In this document: positions 43,505-51,181 of the stretch, piece after piece
How positions within the stretch are numbered: position 1 is the first letter of the stretch
Layout of the letters: each line of letters opens with the position of its first letter
DNA from: Devosia crocina
Lineage (GTDB): Bacteria > Pseudomonadota > Alphaproteobacteria > Rhizobiales > Devosiaceae
Length of the DNA stretch: 64,000 nt
Reading direction: 5' to 3'
Assembly: GCF_900116545.1 (NCBI RefSeq)
Contig: NZ_FPCK01000002.1
Span: forward strand, 1 to 64,000
Translations under genes and position numbers: made by a program
The notes under the pieces: generated by a model
Database searches by the model: none
What the model was told of the DNA's origin: nothing
The model's input: the letters and a program-made list of their open reading frames with translations, nothing else

Positions 43505-44836
43505 TTGAAGCGCATTGCCCTGGTGACGATCGGCACGCAAGGCGACGTTCAGCCCTACATTTCCCTGGCTCTTGCTCTGCAGGAGCGCGGTTACGCCGTG
43601 GCGCTCGGGGCGACCGAAGAGTTTGAAGATCTCGTCTCGGGCTATGGGATCGAATTCCACTCGCTGGGCCCCTCGATCCAGTCCTTTCTCAAGGAAACGC
43701 GATTCGAAAACGCGATGAGCAGTTCGATGCTCATTAACGGGCCATGGATGCTCAAGCAGGGCCAGCAAATCATCGACACGGCGGCCCGCTCGGGCTGGCG
43801 CATGTGCCAGGGCGCCGACGCCGTCATCGTGAACATGAATACGAGCTTTGGCATCGACATCGCGGAAGCGCTCAAGGTGCCCGCGATCATGACGGCGCTG
43901 CAGCCACTCAATTCGACCAGCGAATTTCCGCTGTCGATGTATTATGTGGCCGATGATCTGGGCCCGACGCTGAACAAGCTCTCCTATACTGCCGCCACCA
44001 TGCAGCAGGCCTATTGGAACCTGCCGCGCAACCGGTTGCGCCGCGAGTTGATGGGGCTCGAAGCGCGTAATATGGGCGGGGTTTTCACCAATACGGACGG
44101 ATCTCCGCTGACGACGCTTTACGCCTATTCGGCGGCAGTGAGCCCGCGCCCGCGCGATTGGCCGAAAACGGCGCTGGTGACCGGCTATTGGAATCTTCGC
44201 GATCGCAGCCAATGGGAGCCGACGCCGGAATTCGAGGCGTTTCTTTCGGCAGGGGAAGCACCGGTTTATATCGGCTTTGGCTCCATGCCTTTCGGGGCGG
44301 AGCGCAATACGCGCATTCTCAAGGAAGCGGTTTCGCGCTGGGGCGGACGGGCTGTCGTGGCGCGCGGTTGGGGCGGGATCGATCCGCGCGACCTGCCGGA
44401 CACGATCTTTCCAATCGAGAAAGCACCGCACGACCGGTTGTTCCGTTATGTTAGTGCGGTCGTTCATCATGGCGGCGCGGGGACGACGTCGGCGGGCCTT
44501 CATCTGGGGCGTCCGACCTTTGTCGTGCCTCAGGCCATGGACCAGCCCTATTGGGGGCGCCGGGTTTACGAACTCGGCTGCGGACCGAAGCCTGTGCGCC
44601 TGCGCAAGCTAACGGCTGAATTGCTGGCTGAGGCGCTTGCGGACCTCAACAGCAACGAATCCTATCGTCGCAGCGCCGCCCAGGTGGCGGAAAATCTGCG
44701 CAGCGAGGACGGCACGGACAAGGCCATCAAGGTCATCGAGCGCGTCATGGCCAATTTCGTGCCGCGTGCCATGGCCAAGGCGCCAAGAAAGTCGCGGGCC
44801 AAGACGAAAAAGCTTTCGCTCAAGAAGGCGGTTTAG
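43505..44836 (+). CDS. UGT-type glycosyltransferase (sterol/flavonoid glucosyltransferase-like)
   Basis: 443 aa starting at TTG 43505 with GAGG 7 bases upstream; the family N-terminus KRIALVTIGTQGDVQPY requires it. GT-B fold: N-terminal domain to ~215, linker, then C-terminal donor domain with YIGFGSMPFG (~262) and HHGGAGTTSAGLHLGRPTFVVPQAMDQP (~322-350), the nucleotide-sugar site. These enzymes glucosylate lipids or small hydrophobic acceptors. The C-terminus is very basic (KAPRKSRAKTKKLSLKK). Divergent from alaC; stands alone. Confidence 0.9.
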   Translation: MKRIALVTIGTQGDVQPYISLALALQERGYAVALGATEEFEDLVSGYGIEFHSLGPSIQSFLKETRFENAMSSSMLINGPWMLKQGQQIIDTAARSGWRMCQGADAVIVNMNTSFGIDIAEALKVPAIMTALQPLNSTSEFPLSMYYVADDLGPTLNKLSYTAATMQQAYWNLPRNRLRRELMGLEARNMGGVFTNTDGSPLTTLYAYSAAVSPRPRDWPKTALVTGYWNLRDRSQWEPTPEFEAFLSAGEAPVYIGFGSMPFGAERNTRILKEAVSRWGGRAVVARGWGGIDPRDLPDTIFPIEKAPHDRLFRYVSAVVHHGGAGTTSAGLHLGRPTFVVPQAMDQPYWGRRVYELGCGPKPVRLRKLTAELLAEALADLNSNESYRRSAAQVAENLRSEDGTDKAIKVIERVMANFVPRAMAKAPRKSRAKTKKLSLKKAV

Positions 44837-44867
44837 GGGGGCGGTCGCCAGACCGTCAGTAGCCCTC

Positions 44868-44975
44868 ATCCTGAGGAGCGAAGCCTCGAAGGACGGGGGC
44901 GTGGCACGCTGCCTCCACTCTCTCGACCTCGTGGTTCGAGGCTACGCTGCGCTGCGCACCTCACCATGAGGTCTT
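44868..44975. repeat. palindromic intergenic repeat (CCTCATCCTGAGG type)
   Basis: Begins CCTCATCCTGAGG and ends with CACCTCACCATGAGGTC; the two halves carry GCCTCGAAGGAC and GGTTCGAGGC in opposite sense. This is the form of a short dispersed repeat common in Hyphomicrobiales intergenic regions. A related half-copy is at 50057-50115. Confidence 0.6.
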
Positions 44976-44994
44976 TTCAATAGCGACCAATAAA

Positions 44995-45025
44995 AGGGCA
45001 GGAGACCGGTTGGTCCCCTGCCCTT
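44995..45025 (-). terminator. intrinsic terminator, DAACS symporter gene
   Basis: On the minus strand GGGCAGGGGACC pairs with GGTCTCCTGCCC around CAAC, followed by TTTTA. It lies 20 bp past the symporter stop. On the plus strand it may also end the glycosyltransferase transcript. Confidence 0.85.
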
Positions 45026-45044
45026 CTTACATTTCGACGCGCAA

Positions 45045-46418
45045 TTACTGCGCTGGGACGGTCTGGGTGTCGTCAAGAGCCTCGATGCTTTCGCCGCGGT
45101 TGTAGGTGGCTTGGTCGAGGATGCCCTGGCGCTTGGCGACGATGGTGGGGATCAGGGCTTGGCCGGCGACGTTGACGGCGGTGCGGCCCATGTCGAGGAT
45201 CGGGTCGATGGCAAGGAGCAGACCGACGCCTTCGAGCGGCAGGCCAAGGGTCGACAGGGTCAGCGTCAGCATGACAGTGGCGCCCGTCAGACCGGCCGTT
45301 GCGGCAGAGCCGATGACCGCGACAAAGGCGATCAGCAGATAATGCTCGAGGCCCAAGGACACGCCGAAGAACTGCGCGACGAAGATCGCCGAAATGGCCG
45401 GATAGATCGAGGCGCAGCCATCCATCTTTGTCGTGGCGCCGAGCGGCACGGCAAAGGCGGCATATTCACGCGGCACGCCGAGGTTCTGCTCGGTGATGCG
45501 CTCGGTGACCGGCAAGGTGCCGATGGAGGAACGCGATACGAAAGCAAGCTGAATGGCTGGCCAGGCACTCTGGAAATAGCGGATCGGGTTGAGGCCGTGA
45601 GCCTGCAGAAGCGCGGGATAGACCACGAACAGGACGCCCAGGAGGCCAATATAGATGGCGGCGGCGTACCAGCCAAGCTGGGCAAGGGCGTCCCAGCCAT
45701 AGACGGCGACGGCATTGCCCAAGAGTCCAATGGTGCCGATTGGGGTCAGGCGGATGACCCACCAGAGGACCTTGTGGATGATCTTGAGGAAGGAGCGGTT
45801 GAAAGCAAGGAACGGGTCAGCGGCGGGGCCGACGCGCAGCGCTGCAATGCCGATCACGATCGAGACGATCAGGATCTGCAAGACGTTGAAGTTGAGGCTG
45901 GTGGTGGCGCCGCTGTCGGTGACGCGGGTCGACGCCTGGAGGCCTATGAAGTTAGACGGGATCAGGCCCTTGAGGAAGTCGAGCCAGGAGCCGGTGGAGG
46001 ACGGTGCGCGGGCCGCCTCCGCTGCGACAGCGGAGTTGAGACCAGGCTGGATGATGAGCCCGAGGGCGATGCCGATGACGACAGCGATGAGCGCGGTGAT
46101 GGCGAACCAAAGAAGCGTCTGCCAGACGAGCTTTGCCGCGTTGTTGAGTTCGCGCAGGTTGGCGATGGATGCAACAATGGCGGTAAAGACGAGCACCGGC
46201 ACCAGGGCGCGCAGCAGCGACACGAAGGACGATCCGACGGTCGAAAGCGTTTGCGTCAGCCAATTGGCGTTGCCGGCCGCATCGGGACCCATGGACCGGG
46301 CGACGAAGCCAAGGGCGAGACCGATGACCATGGCCACCAGAACCTGGAAGCCGAAATTGGCGTAGAGCGGCTTGGGCGCCTTGGGCGGGCGCGCAGCAGA
46401 TACGGAAGTGGGTGACAT
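45045..46418 (-). CDS. dicarboxylate/amino acid:cation symporter (DAACS family)
   Basis: 457 aa from the ATG at 46418; the longer frame adds 11 residues without support. Multi-pass membrane protein with the GltPh-type signatures: SRSSIGTLPVTE (serine-rich hairpin HP1, ~310), GATTKMDGCA (~340, the NMDGT-like cation site), and PILDMGRTAVNVAGQ (TM8, ~420). It imports glutamate, aspartate, serine/threonine or C4-dicarboxylates with Na+ or H+. Substrate not certain. Single-gene unit with its own terminator. Confidence 0.93.
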   Translation of the reverse strand: MSPTSVSAARPPKAPKPLYANFGFQVLVAMVIGLALGFVARSMGPDAAGNANWLTQTLSTVGSSFVSLLRALVPVLVFTAIVASIANLRELNNAAKLVWQTLLWFAITALIAVVIGIALGLIIQPGLNSAVAAEAARAPSSTGSWLDFLKGLIPSNFIGLQASTRVTDSGATTSLNFNVLQILIVSIVIGIAALRVGPAADPFLAFNRSFLKIIHKVLWWVIRLTPIGTIGLLGNAVAVYGWDALAQLGWYAAAIYIGLLGVLFVVYPALLQAHGLNPIRYFQSAWPAIQLAFVSRSSIGTLPVTERITEQNLGVPREYAAFAVPLGATTKMDGCASIYPAISAIFVAQFFGVSLGLEHYLLIAFVAVIGSAATAGLTGATVMLTLTLSTLGLPLEGVGLLLAIDPILDMGRTAVNVAGQALIPTIVAKRQGILDQATYNRGESIEALDDTQTVPAQ

Positions 46419-46585
46419 TTTGCGACCTTTGCACTGGCAAGGTCCGCTCAAAAAGTCAGCACCTTGCCTTCATATTGGCCACAACTTACGCCTGCAGCTC
46501 CGGTTGCGCAGCGCATGGCGTTCCATTTCCGATAGAGAGAGAAGAATTTTCTATTTCTCCGCCGGGAATTGGAGGATGGAAGTTT

Positions 46586-47221
46586 TCAGGCGCGAGAGAC
46601 GGCCAGACTCATTAGCGCGGCAAGGACCGGTAAACCGAAGAGCGCGGCGGCGAAAGACACGGCGAGAACGCCTGCGCCGGGATCGGTCCAGGCGACGTAC
46701 ATCAGGGCAAAACCGGCGAGGGCCGTCATCACGCCGGTGGTCTTGTGCGCCAGTGCCCAGGCGCGGTCGGAGCGAATTGTCCATGGCAGGCGCAGGCCGC
46801 CATAGCTGTGCCGCTCGGCATAAAAGAGCACCAGACCAAGCAGCGCCAGAGTGGCGCCCAGCAGAAAACCCTCGCCACGGATGAGGTCGAGATCAGAACC
46901 GACGCCGAGAAAAAGCAGGCCGAGTTGATAGAAGGCGGGAACGGCAAGGAGGAGGCTGAGGCCTGGGTCCAGAATATGCCGGGTCTTGGCGAGGTGATTT
47001 TTGGTCAGCGCGCGGCCAAGGAGCCAGAAGGCGATGAGGACAGTTGCCTGGATGGCGGGCGCGACGGACAGCGCGATGTCGCGGGGCCAGAGCCAATCGG
47101 CATTCGAGGCGTGCCAGTGGGCCTGGAAGAGGAAGGTGGGCGGGATGCGCAGAATGGCCACGACCGTGATCGAGAGCGTCACCAGGAAGATAAGGAGGTG
47201 GAAGCGGGTGACGATAGGCAT
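46586..47221 (-). CDS. SdpI-like membrane protein
   Basis: 211 aa from the ATG at 47221. About six membrane segments. The DUF1648-like start (IPPTFLFQAHWHASNADWLWPRD) and the SdpI motif GGLRLPWTIRSDRAWALAHKTTG (~150-172) match the SdpI family, whose Bacillus member gives immunity to the SdpC toxin and signals to SdpR. Most SdpI-like proteins outside Bacillus have no known role, and no SdpC-like gene or ArsR partner lies beside this one. Confidence 0.82.
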   Translation of the reverse strand: MPIVTRFHLLIFLVTLSITVVAILRIPPTFLFQAHWHASNADWLWPRDIALSVAPAIQATVLIAFWLLGRALTKNHLAKTRHILDPGLSLLLAVPAFYQLGLLFLGVGSDLDLIRGEGFLLGATLALLGLVLFYAERHSYGGLRLPWTIRSDRAWALAHKTTGVMTALAGFALMYVAWTDPGAGVLAVSFAAALFGLPVLAALMSLAVSRA

Positions 47222-47270
47222 CAGACGTATTTCTCGGGTGTGTTCCGACCCATCACCAACCATCGGCAGT

Positions 47271-47331
47271 TACCCGGGCGAAGGCCGGCAGCTACTTGAG
47301 ATCTCAAGTTGGGCCCCAGCCTTCGCCTGGG
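47271..47331. repeat. inverted intergenic repeat
   Basis: ACCCGGGCGAAGGC at the left and GCCTTCGCCTGGGT at the right are near-perfect inverted arms (13 of 14) around ~33 bases, which contain a further TTGAGATCTCAA palindrome. It lies between the SdpI-like gene and the rpsI terminator. It resembles short dispersed intergenic elements of alphaproteobacteria. Confidence 0.6.
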
Positions 47332-47384
47332 TGACAGCCGAGTGTGCGATGCACAAAGCGCATGTAGGTTTTTTCAGGCAAAAG

Positions 47385-47410
47385 AAAAGGGCCGGTTTCC
47401 CGGCCCTTTT
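47385..47410 (-). terminator. intrinsic terminator of rplM-rpsI
   Basis: On the minus strand GGGCCGG, loop GAAA, CCGGCCC, then TTTTCTTTT. It lies 19 bp past the rpsI stop. Confidence 0.92.
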
Positions 47411-47428
47411 GCATGATTGGTATCGAAC

Positions 47429-47911
47429 TTAGCGCTTCGAGAACTGGAATGAGCGACGGGCCTTGGCCTTGCCGTACTTCTTGCGTTCGACGACGCGGCT
47501 GTCGCGGGTCAGGAAGCCACCCTTCTTGAGCGTCGGGCGCAGGGCCGGCTCGAAGTAGTTGAGGGCCTTGGAGATGCCGTGACGAACAGCACCGGCCTGA
47601 CCAGAGAGACCACCACCGGCAACGGTGACGATCACATCATACTGGTCGAGACGCTCGACAGCCACGATCGGCTGCTTGACGATGAGCTGGAGAACCGGAC
47701 GAGCGAAGTACTTGGCGAATTCGCGGCCGTTTACGGTCACAGTGCCCTTGCCCGGCTTGATCCAGACGCGAGCGACGGCGTTCTTGCGCTTGCCGGTGGC
47801 ATAGGCGCGACCGAGGCTATCGAGCTTCTGCACGTGAACCGGAGCCGAGGAGGCAGCGGGAGCAGCAGCGGAAGTGCCCAGGTCTTCGAGGGAGTTGATG
47901 GTTTCAGCCAT
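47429..47911 (-). CDS. rpsI: 30S ribosomal protein S9
   Basis: 160 aa. An Ala/Ser/Pro-rich N-terminal extension of ~30 residues, seen in alphaproteobacterial S9, precedes the core: [36 protein letters not shown], and the universal C-terminus with [17 protein letters not shown], whose last Arg reaches the P-site tRNA. One base separates it from rplM, with which it forms the standard operon. Confidence 0.98.
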   Translation of the reverse strand: MAETINSLEDLGTSAAAPAASSAPVHVQKLDSLGRAYATGKRKNAVARVWIKPGKGTVTVNGREFAKYFARPVLQLIVKQPIVAVERLDQYDVIVTVAGGGLSGQAGAVRHGISKALNYFEPALRPTLKKGGFLTRDSRVVERKKYGKAKARRSFQFSKR

Positions 47912-47912
47912 A

Positions 47913-48377
47913 TTACTTCACCCGGACGTTCTTGGGGTTCATAGCGCCGACGTCGAGCTTGCTCGGGTTCTGCGCTTCGTGGGGGTGCTCGGAACCGGCA
48001 TAGACGCGCAGGTTCTTGAGCTGGGCGCGGGTCAGCGGGCCGCCCGGCATCATGCGACGCACGGCGTTTTCGAGAACGCGGTTCGGGAAACGGCCTTCAA
48101 GCAGTTCGCGCGCGGTACGGTCCTTGATGCCACCGGGGTAGCCGGTGTGCCAGTAAAAGCGGTGCTGATCGAGCTTGCGGCCGGTCAGCTTCACCTTCTC
48201 GGCATTGATGACGATGATGTTGTCACCCATGTCCATGTGAGGGGTAAAGGTGGCCTTGTGCTTGCCGCGGAGACGCGAAGCAATGATCGAAGCGAGGCGA
48301 CCCACGACAAGCCCTTCGGCGTCGATGAGGATCCACTGCTTTTCGATCTCGCTCGGTTTTGCCGAGTAAGTGGTCAT
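47913..48377 (-). CDS. rplM: 50S ribosomal protein L13
   Basis: 154 aa from the ATG at 48377 (CAGGGATTTCAAC upstream); the longer frame adds 32 codons without support. Typical L13: [64 protein letters not shown]. First gene of the rplM-rpsI operon. Confidence 0.98.
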   Translation of the reverse strand: MTTYSAKPSEIEKQWILIDAEGLVVGRLASIIASRLRGKHKATFTPHMDMGDNIIVINAEKVKLTGRKLDQHRFYWHTGYPGGIKDRTARELLEGRFPNRVLENAVRRMMPGGPLTRAQLKNLRVYAGSEHPHEAQNPSKLDVGAMNPKNVRVK

Positions 48378-48553
48378 GTTGAAATCCCTGGAAAACTCTT
48401 GTTTGCGACCACGCTGCGGGAGCGGATCACAGGTTTCGGAAGGGTGTGTATGGGGGATTCTGCAGTTCGTCAAGCAGGTTTAAAAACCGCTTGTTTTTCA
48501 TTGGGTTGTTGAAGAGGTATAATGATACCGCATATGTGGTTCCTTGTTAGAGG

Positions 48554-48675
48554 CCCCTCACCCTAACCCTCTCCCCAGAGGGGCGAGGGGATTTGACTGG
48601 TGGGTTTTGGATAGATCTGGTCTCAAACTGGATGGCGTTCCCTCGCCCCTTTGGGGAGAGGGTTAGGGTGAGGGG
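48554..48675. repeat. 122-bp inverted-repeat element (MITE-like)
   Basis: Two 36-bp arms, 48554-48589 and 48640-48675, are inverted copies with one mismatch. Each begins CCCCTCACCCTAACCCTCTC. They enclose 50 bp. Each arm is itself partly palindromic (CTCCCC/GGGGCGAG). No ORF inside. It is of the type of short, dispersed, structure-forming intergenic elements in Hyphomicrobiales; it ends 11 bp from the ctaA stop and may act as its 3' boundary. Confidence 0.85.
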
Positions 48676-48686
48676 TTGCTCAGCTC

Positions 48687-49805
48687 TCACCTTACCCGGC
48701 GCATGTCCGCGACGTAGGCCGCCGTTGCGCCGGCGAGCATGAACGCGAGGGACTGGTGGCCTACGGCCAGCGAGATCGGAACGCTCATCAGCAGCGTCGT
48801 GATACCGAGGACGACCTGGAGCAGCACGAGGATGCCGATGCGGGGAAGCCAGCCATGGACGCCGCCGAAGCCGCCGTCCTTGGCGCGACGCCAGATCAGA
48901 TAAGCGCAATAGGCGACGATAGCATAGGCGATGCCGCGGTGAATAAACTGCACCGTCAGGGCATTTTCAAAGAAATTGCGCCAGGCGGGCTCCATGACGA
49001 GGAGACCCTTGGGGATGACGGCGCCATCCATGAGTGGCCAGGTGTTGTAGCCCATGCCTGCATCGAGCCCGGCAACGAAGGCGCCGGCTGCCAGCTGCAA
49101 AACCAGAGCCAGTCCGAGGATAATCGTTGTCGTCAGGTGAAACGGCGTGACGCGGCCAAGCACCCTGCCCGGCTCGAGACTGCGCGCGACGTAAACCAAC
49201 GCGGCAAAGAGCACGGCGGCGGCAGTGAGATGGGCGGCAAGGCGATATTGGGACACCGAGGTGAGTTCGGAAAGCCCGGACGACACCATCCACCAGCCGA
49301 GGAACCCCTGAAAACCCCCGAGGATGAACAGGATGAAGAGCGGCCAGGCCAGTTCGCGCGACAGGCGCTTTCGCACGAGGAACACGACGAAGGGGACGAT
49401 GAAGATCAGCCCAAGTGCACGGGCTAGCAGCCGATGGAGCCATTCCCAAAAGAAGATGTACTTGAAATCATCAAGGCTCATCCAGGAATTGAGCACGGTG
49501 TATTGCGGGATCTGCTTATAGGCCTCGAATTCGGCCTGCCATTCGGCTTCGTTGAGCGGGGGGATGGTGCCCGAGAGCGGCTTCCAGCTCGTGATCGACA
49601 ATCCGGATTCGGTGAGGCGCGTGATGCCGCCAACAACGACGATCAGCAGGACGAATGCCGCCAGGCCATAAAGCCAGATGCGGACAGGCCGCAACAGATC
49701 GCTCGCATAGCTGATCTGTCCGGGTGCGGCATTCTGGTCGGTGGTCACGATGAAATTTCCGGTATCGATGGGGCTGCCGGAGTGGTAGTCCCAGCTTTCG
49801 TCCAT
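48687..49805 (-). CDS. ctaA: heme A synthase (COX15/CtaA)
   Basis: 372 aa from the ATG at 49805; another ATG at 49829 adds 8 residues but overlaps the divergent DUF2842 start. Eight membrane helices in two four-helix halves. Type 2 CtaA motifs: GGITRLTESGLSI.SWKPL (~40-60), FEF-like FKYIFFWEWLHRLLAR with haem His, QGFLGWWMV, RLAAHLT, and in the second half FIHRGIAY and LAVGHQSLA. It oxidises haem O to haem A for aa3-type cytochrome oxidase. Confidence 0.96.
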   Translation of the reverse strand: MDESWDYHSGSPIDTGNFIVTTDQNAAPGQISYASDLLRPVRIWLYGLAAFVLLIVVVGGITRLTESGLSITSWKPLSGTIPPLNEAEWQAEFEAYKQIPQYTVLNSWMSLDDFKYIFFWEWLHRLLARALGLIFIVPFVVFLVRKRLSRELAWPLFILFILGGFQGFLGWWMVSSGLSELTSVSQYRLAAHLTAAAVLFAALVYVARSLEPGRVLGRVTPFHLTTTIILGLALVLQLAAGAFVAGLDAGMGYNTWPLMDGAVIPKGLLVMEPAWRNFFENALTVQFIHRGIAYAIVAYCAYLIWRRAKDGGFGGVHGWLPRIGILVLLQVVLGITTLLMSVPISLAVGHQSLAFMLAGATAAYVADMRRVR

Positions 49806-49827
49806 CGCAACAGCGTAGATGCCGCAC

Positions 49828-50046
49828 ATGACTCAACGCAACCGCAAGTTGATCGGCGCTTTTCTCAGCGTCTTGTCGATCGTCGTCTGGTGCGTCCTGG
49901 CGACATCGGTCTATCTGGCGTTTCCGCCGGAGCTGCCCTGGTATGTGCTGATCGTCTATTTCATTGTTGCCGGCATGGGATGGCTCTTGCCGGCCATGGC
50001 CATCATCAAGTGGATGGCACGGCCGGACGGCGCAGCAAAGAGCTGA
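49828..50046 (+). CDS. DUF2842 family small membrane protein
   Basis: 72 aa from the ATG at 49828; the ATG at 49819 would add three residues. Two membrane helices (~9-32 and ~38-60) with FPPELPWYVLIVYFIVAGMGWLLPAM between and in them, the DUF2842 pattern. Divergent from ctaA in many Rhizobiales, as here. The two starts are back to back with no promoter-sized gap and no clear ribosome binding site. Function unknown. Confidence 0.88.
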   Translation: MTQRNRKLIGAFLSVLSIVVWCVLATSVYLAFPPELPWYVLIVYFIVAGMGWLLPAMAIIKWMARPDGAAKS

Positions 50047-50056
50047 GGCTGCTAGT

Positions 50057-50115
50057 ACGCGCCCGTGGTTCGAGGCTCCGCTTGCGCTTCGCGGCTCGCC
50101 ATGAGGGCCACGGGA
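50057..50115. repeat. half-copy of the intergenic repeat seen at 44868
   Basis: Contains CCCGTGGTTCGAGGCTCCGC then GGCTCGCCATGAGGGCCACGGG, so the ends are inverted (CCCGTGG/CCACGGG). The inner GTGGTTCGAGGCT...CCATGAGG matches the right half of the repeat at 44868-44975. It sits between the convergent DUF2842 and deacetylase genes. Confidence 0.6.
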
Positions 50116-50122
50116 AATTTAT

Positions 50123-51163
50123 TCAGCCCGAGAGTTTTCCCAGCATTGTCATCAGTCCACCGCTGGCGAGCACGTCCACATAGCGGCCTTGCTGGAAGAG
50201 ACCGTTGAGCGAGACACGTGGCAGGGCGGTGAGCTGGTTCAGGTGACGGGGATAGAGGCCGCCAGGGCGTGTGGTAACAGCTGTTCTAAAGCCAAGATCA
50301 TTGGCGAGACGAAACTCGCGGGGACCACAGGACAGCGGACCACCCAGGGGATAGGAGAAATGGGCCGGTTTGAGGCCAAACTCGGCATGGATCACATCGA
50401 CCGAGCGGATCATCTCCTGCCGCGCATCGTCTTCCGAGATCTTGGCAAGTTCGTAGTGATTGACCGTGTGGGCACCAATCGTGCAGAGCGGCTCGCCGGC
50501 AAAGAGGCGCAGTTCCTGCCAGGTCATGATCAGGTCGCGACACTGCCGCTCCATGTCATAACCGTATTTGGCAGTGAATTCGGCCAGAACGGCAAGACGC
50601 TGCGGCTCAGGCAATTTGCGCAAATGCCAATATAGCCGTGAGAACGCGTCCTCCTTTTGCGCGCGGGTGGCCGTGGGGACGAATTCGACCTCGTCGTTTT
50701 CAGTGAAGGCCACGGCCTCCTGACGCGCAATAATGTCTTCGATCGCCTGCCACCAAAGCTGGCCGACGCCATCGGCAAAAGCGGTCGGCACATAGAGGGT
50801 GAACGGAGCCTCATGCTTGCGCAGGATCGGCAAGGCATAATGGAGGTTGTCGCGATAGGCGTCGTCAAAGGTCAGAACGATAAAGGGACGTGGGCGAGCA
50901 GGCGCTGCCAGACGATCGATGGCTTCGTCAAGCGTCACGATATCGGCGCCAAGCGCACGAACGCGTTCGATGACATAGTCGAGAAAGTCGGGCCGGACCT
51001 GAAGAATGGCGTTCGGGGAAAACGGCTCCGGCTCCTGAGGCAGGACGCGATGCAGGGTGAAGATCACCCCGCGCGATTGCGAGAGCATGCGAGACAGCCG
51101 CGGCAAGCCGGATAGCCAGAGCAGTTCGAACGCAGCGCGAATAGCGGTGTATTTCACTGACAT
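50123..51163 (-). CDS. polysaccharide deacetylase family protein (NodB homology)
   Basis: 346 aa. NodB motifs: VLTFDDAYRDN (metal-binding Asp pair, ~97-107), GAHTVNHYEL (His/His, ~230), and FSYPLGG (~274). It would remove N-acetyl groups from a polysaccharide or from a lipid-linked sugar. No signal peptide is obvious, so a cytoplasmic or membrane-edge location is possible. It lies 18 bp downstream of the Wzc-like gene and belongs to the exopolysaccharide locus. Confidence 0.9.
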   Translation of the reverse strand: MSVKYTAIRAAFELLWLSGLPRLSRMLSQSRGVIFTLHRVLPQEPEPFSPNAILQVRPDFLDYVIERVRALGADIVTLDEAIDRLAAPARPRPFIVLTFDDAYRDNLHYALPILRKHEAPFTLYVPTAFADGVGQLWWQAIEDIIARQEAVAFTENDEVEFVPTATRAQKEDAFSRLYWHLRKLPEPQRLAVLAEFTAKYGYDMERQCRDLIMTWQELRLFAGEPLCTIGAHTVNHYELAKISEDDARQEMIRSVDVIHAEFGLKPAHFSYPLGGPLSCGPREFRLANDLGFRTAVTTRPGGLYPRHLNQLTALPRVSLNGLFQQGRYVDVLASGGLMTMLGKLSG

Positions 51164-51181
51164 GGCCGCACCTCTGCCCGA

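Noticed and set aside
45111-46415. 434-codon plus-strand ORF
   Set aside because: Antisense to the DAACS symporter; Asp/Gly-rich mirror translation.
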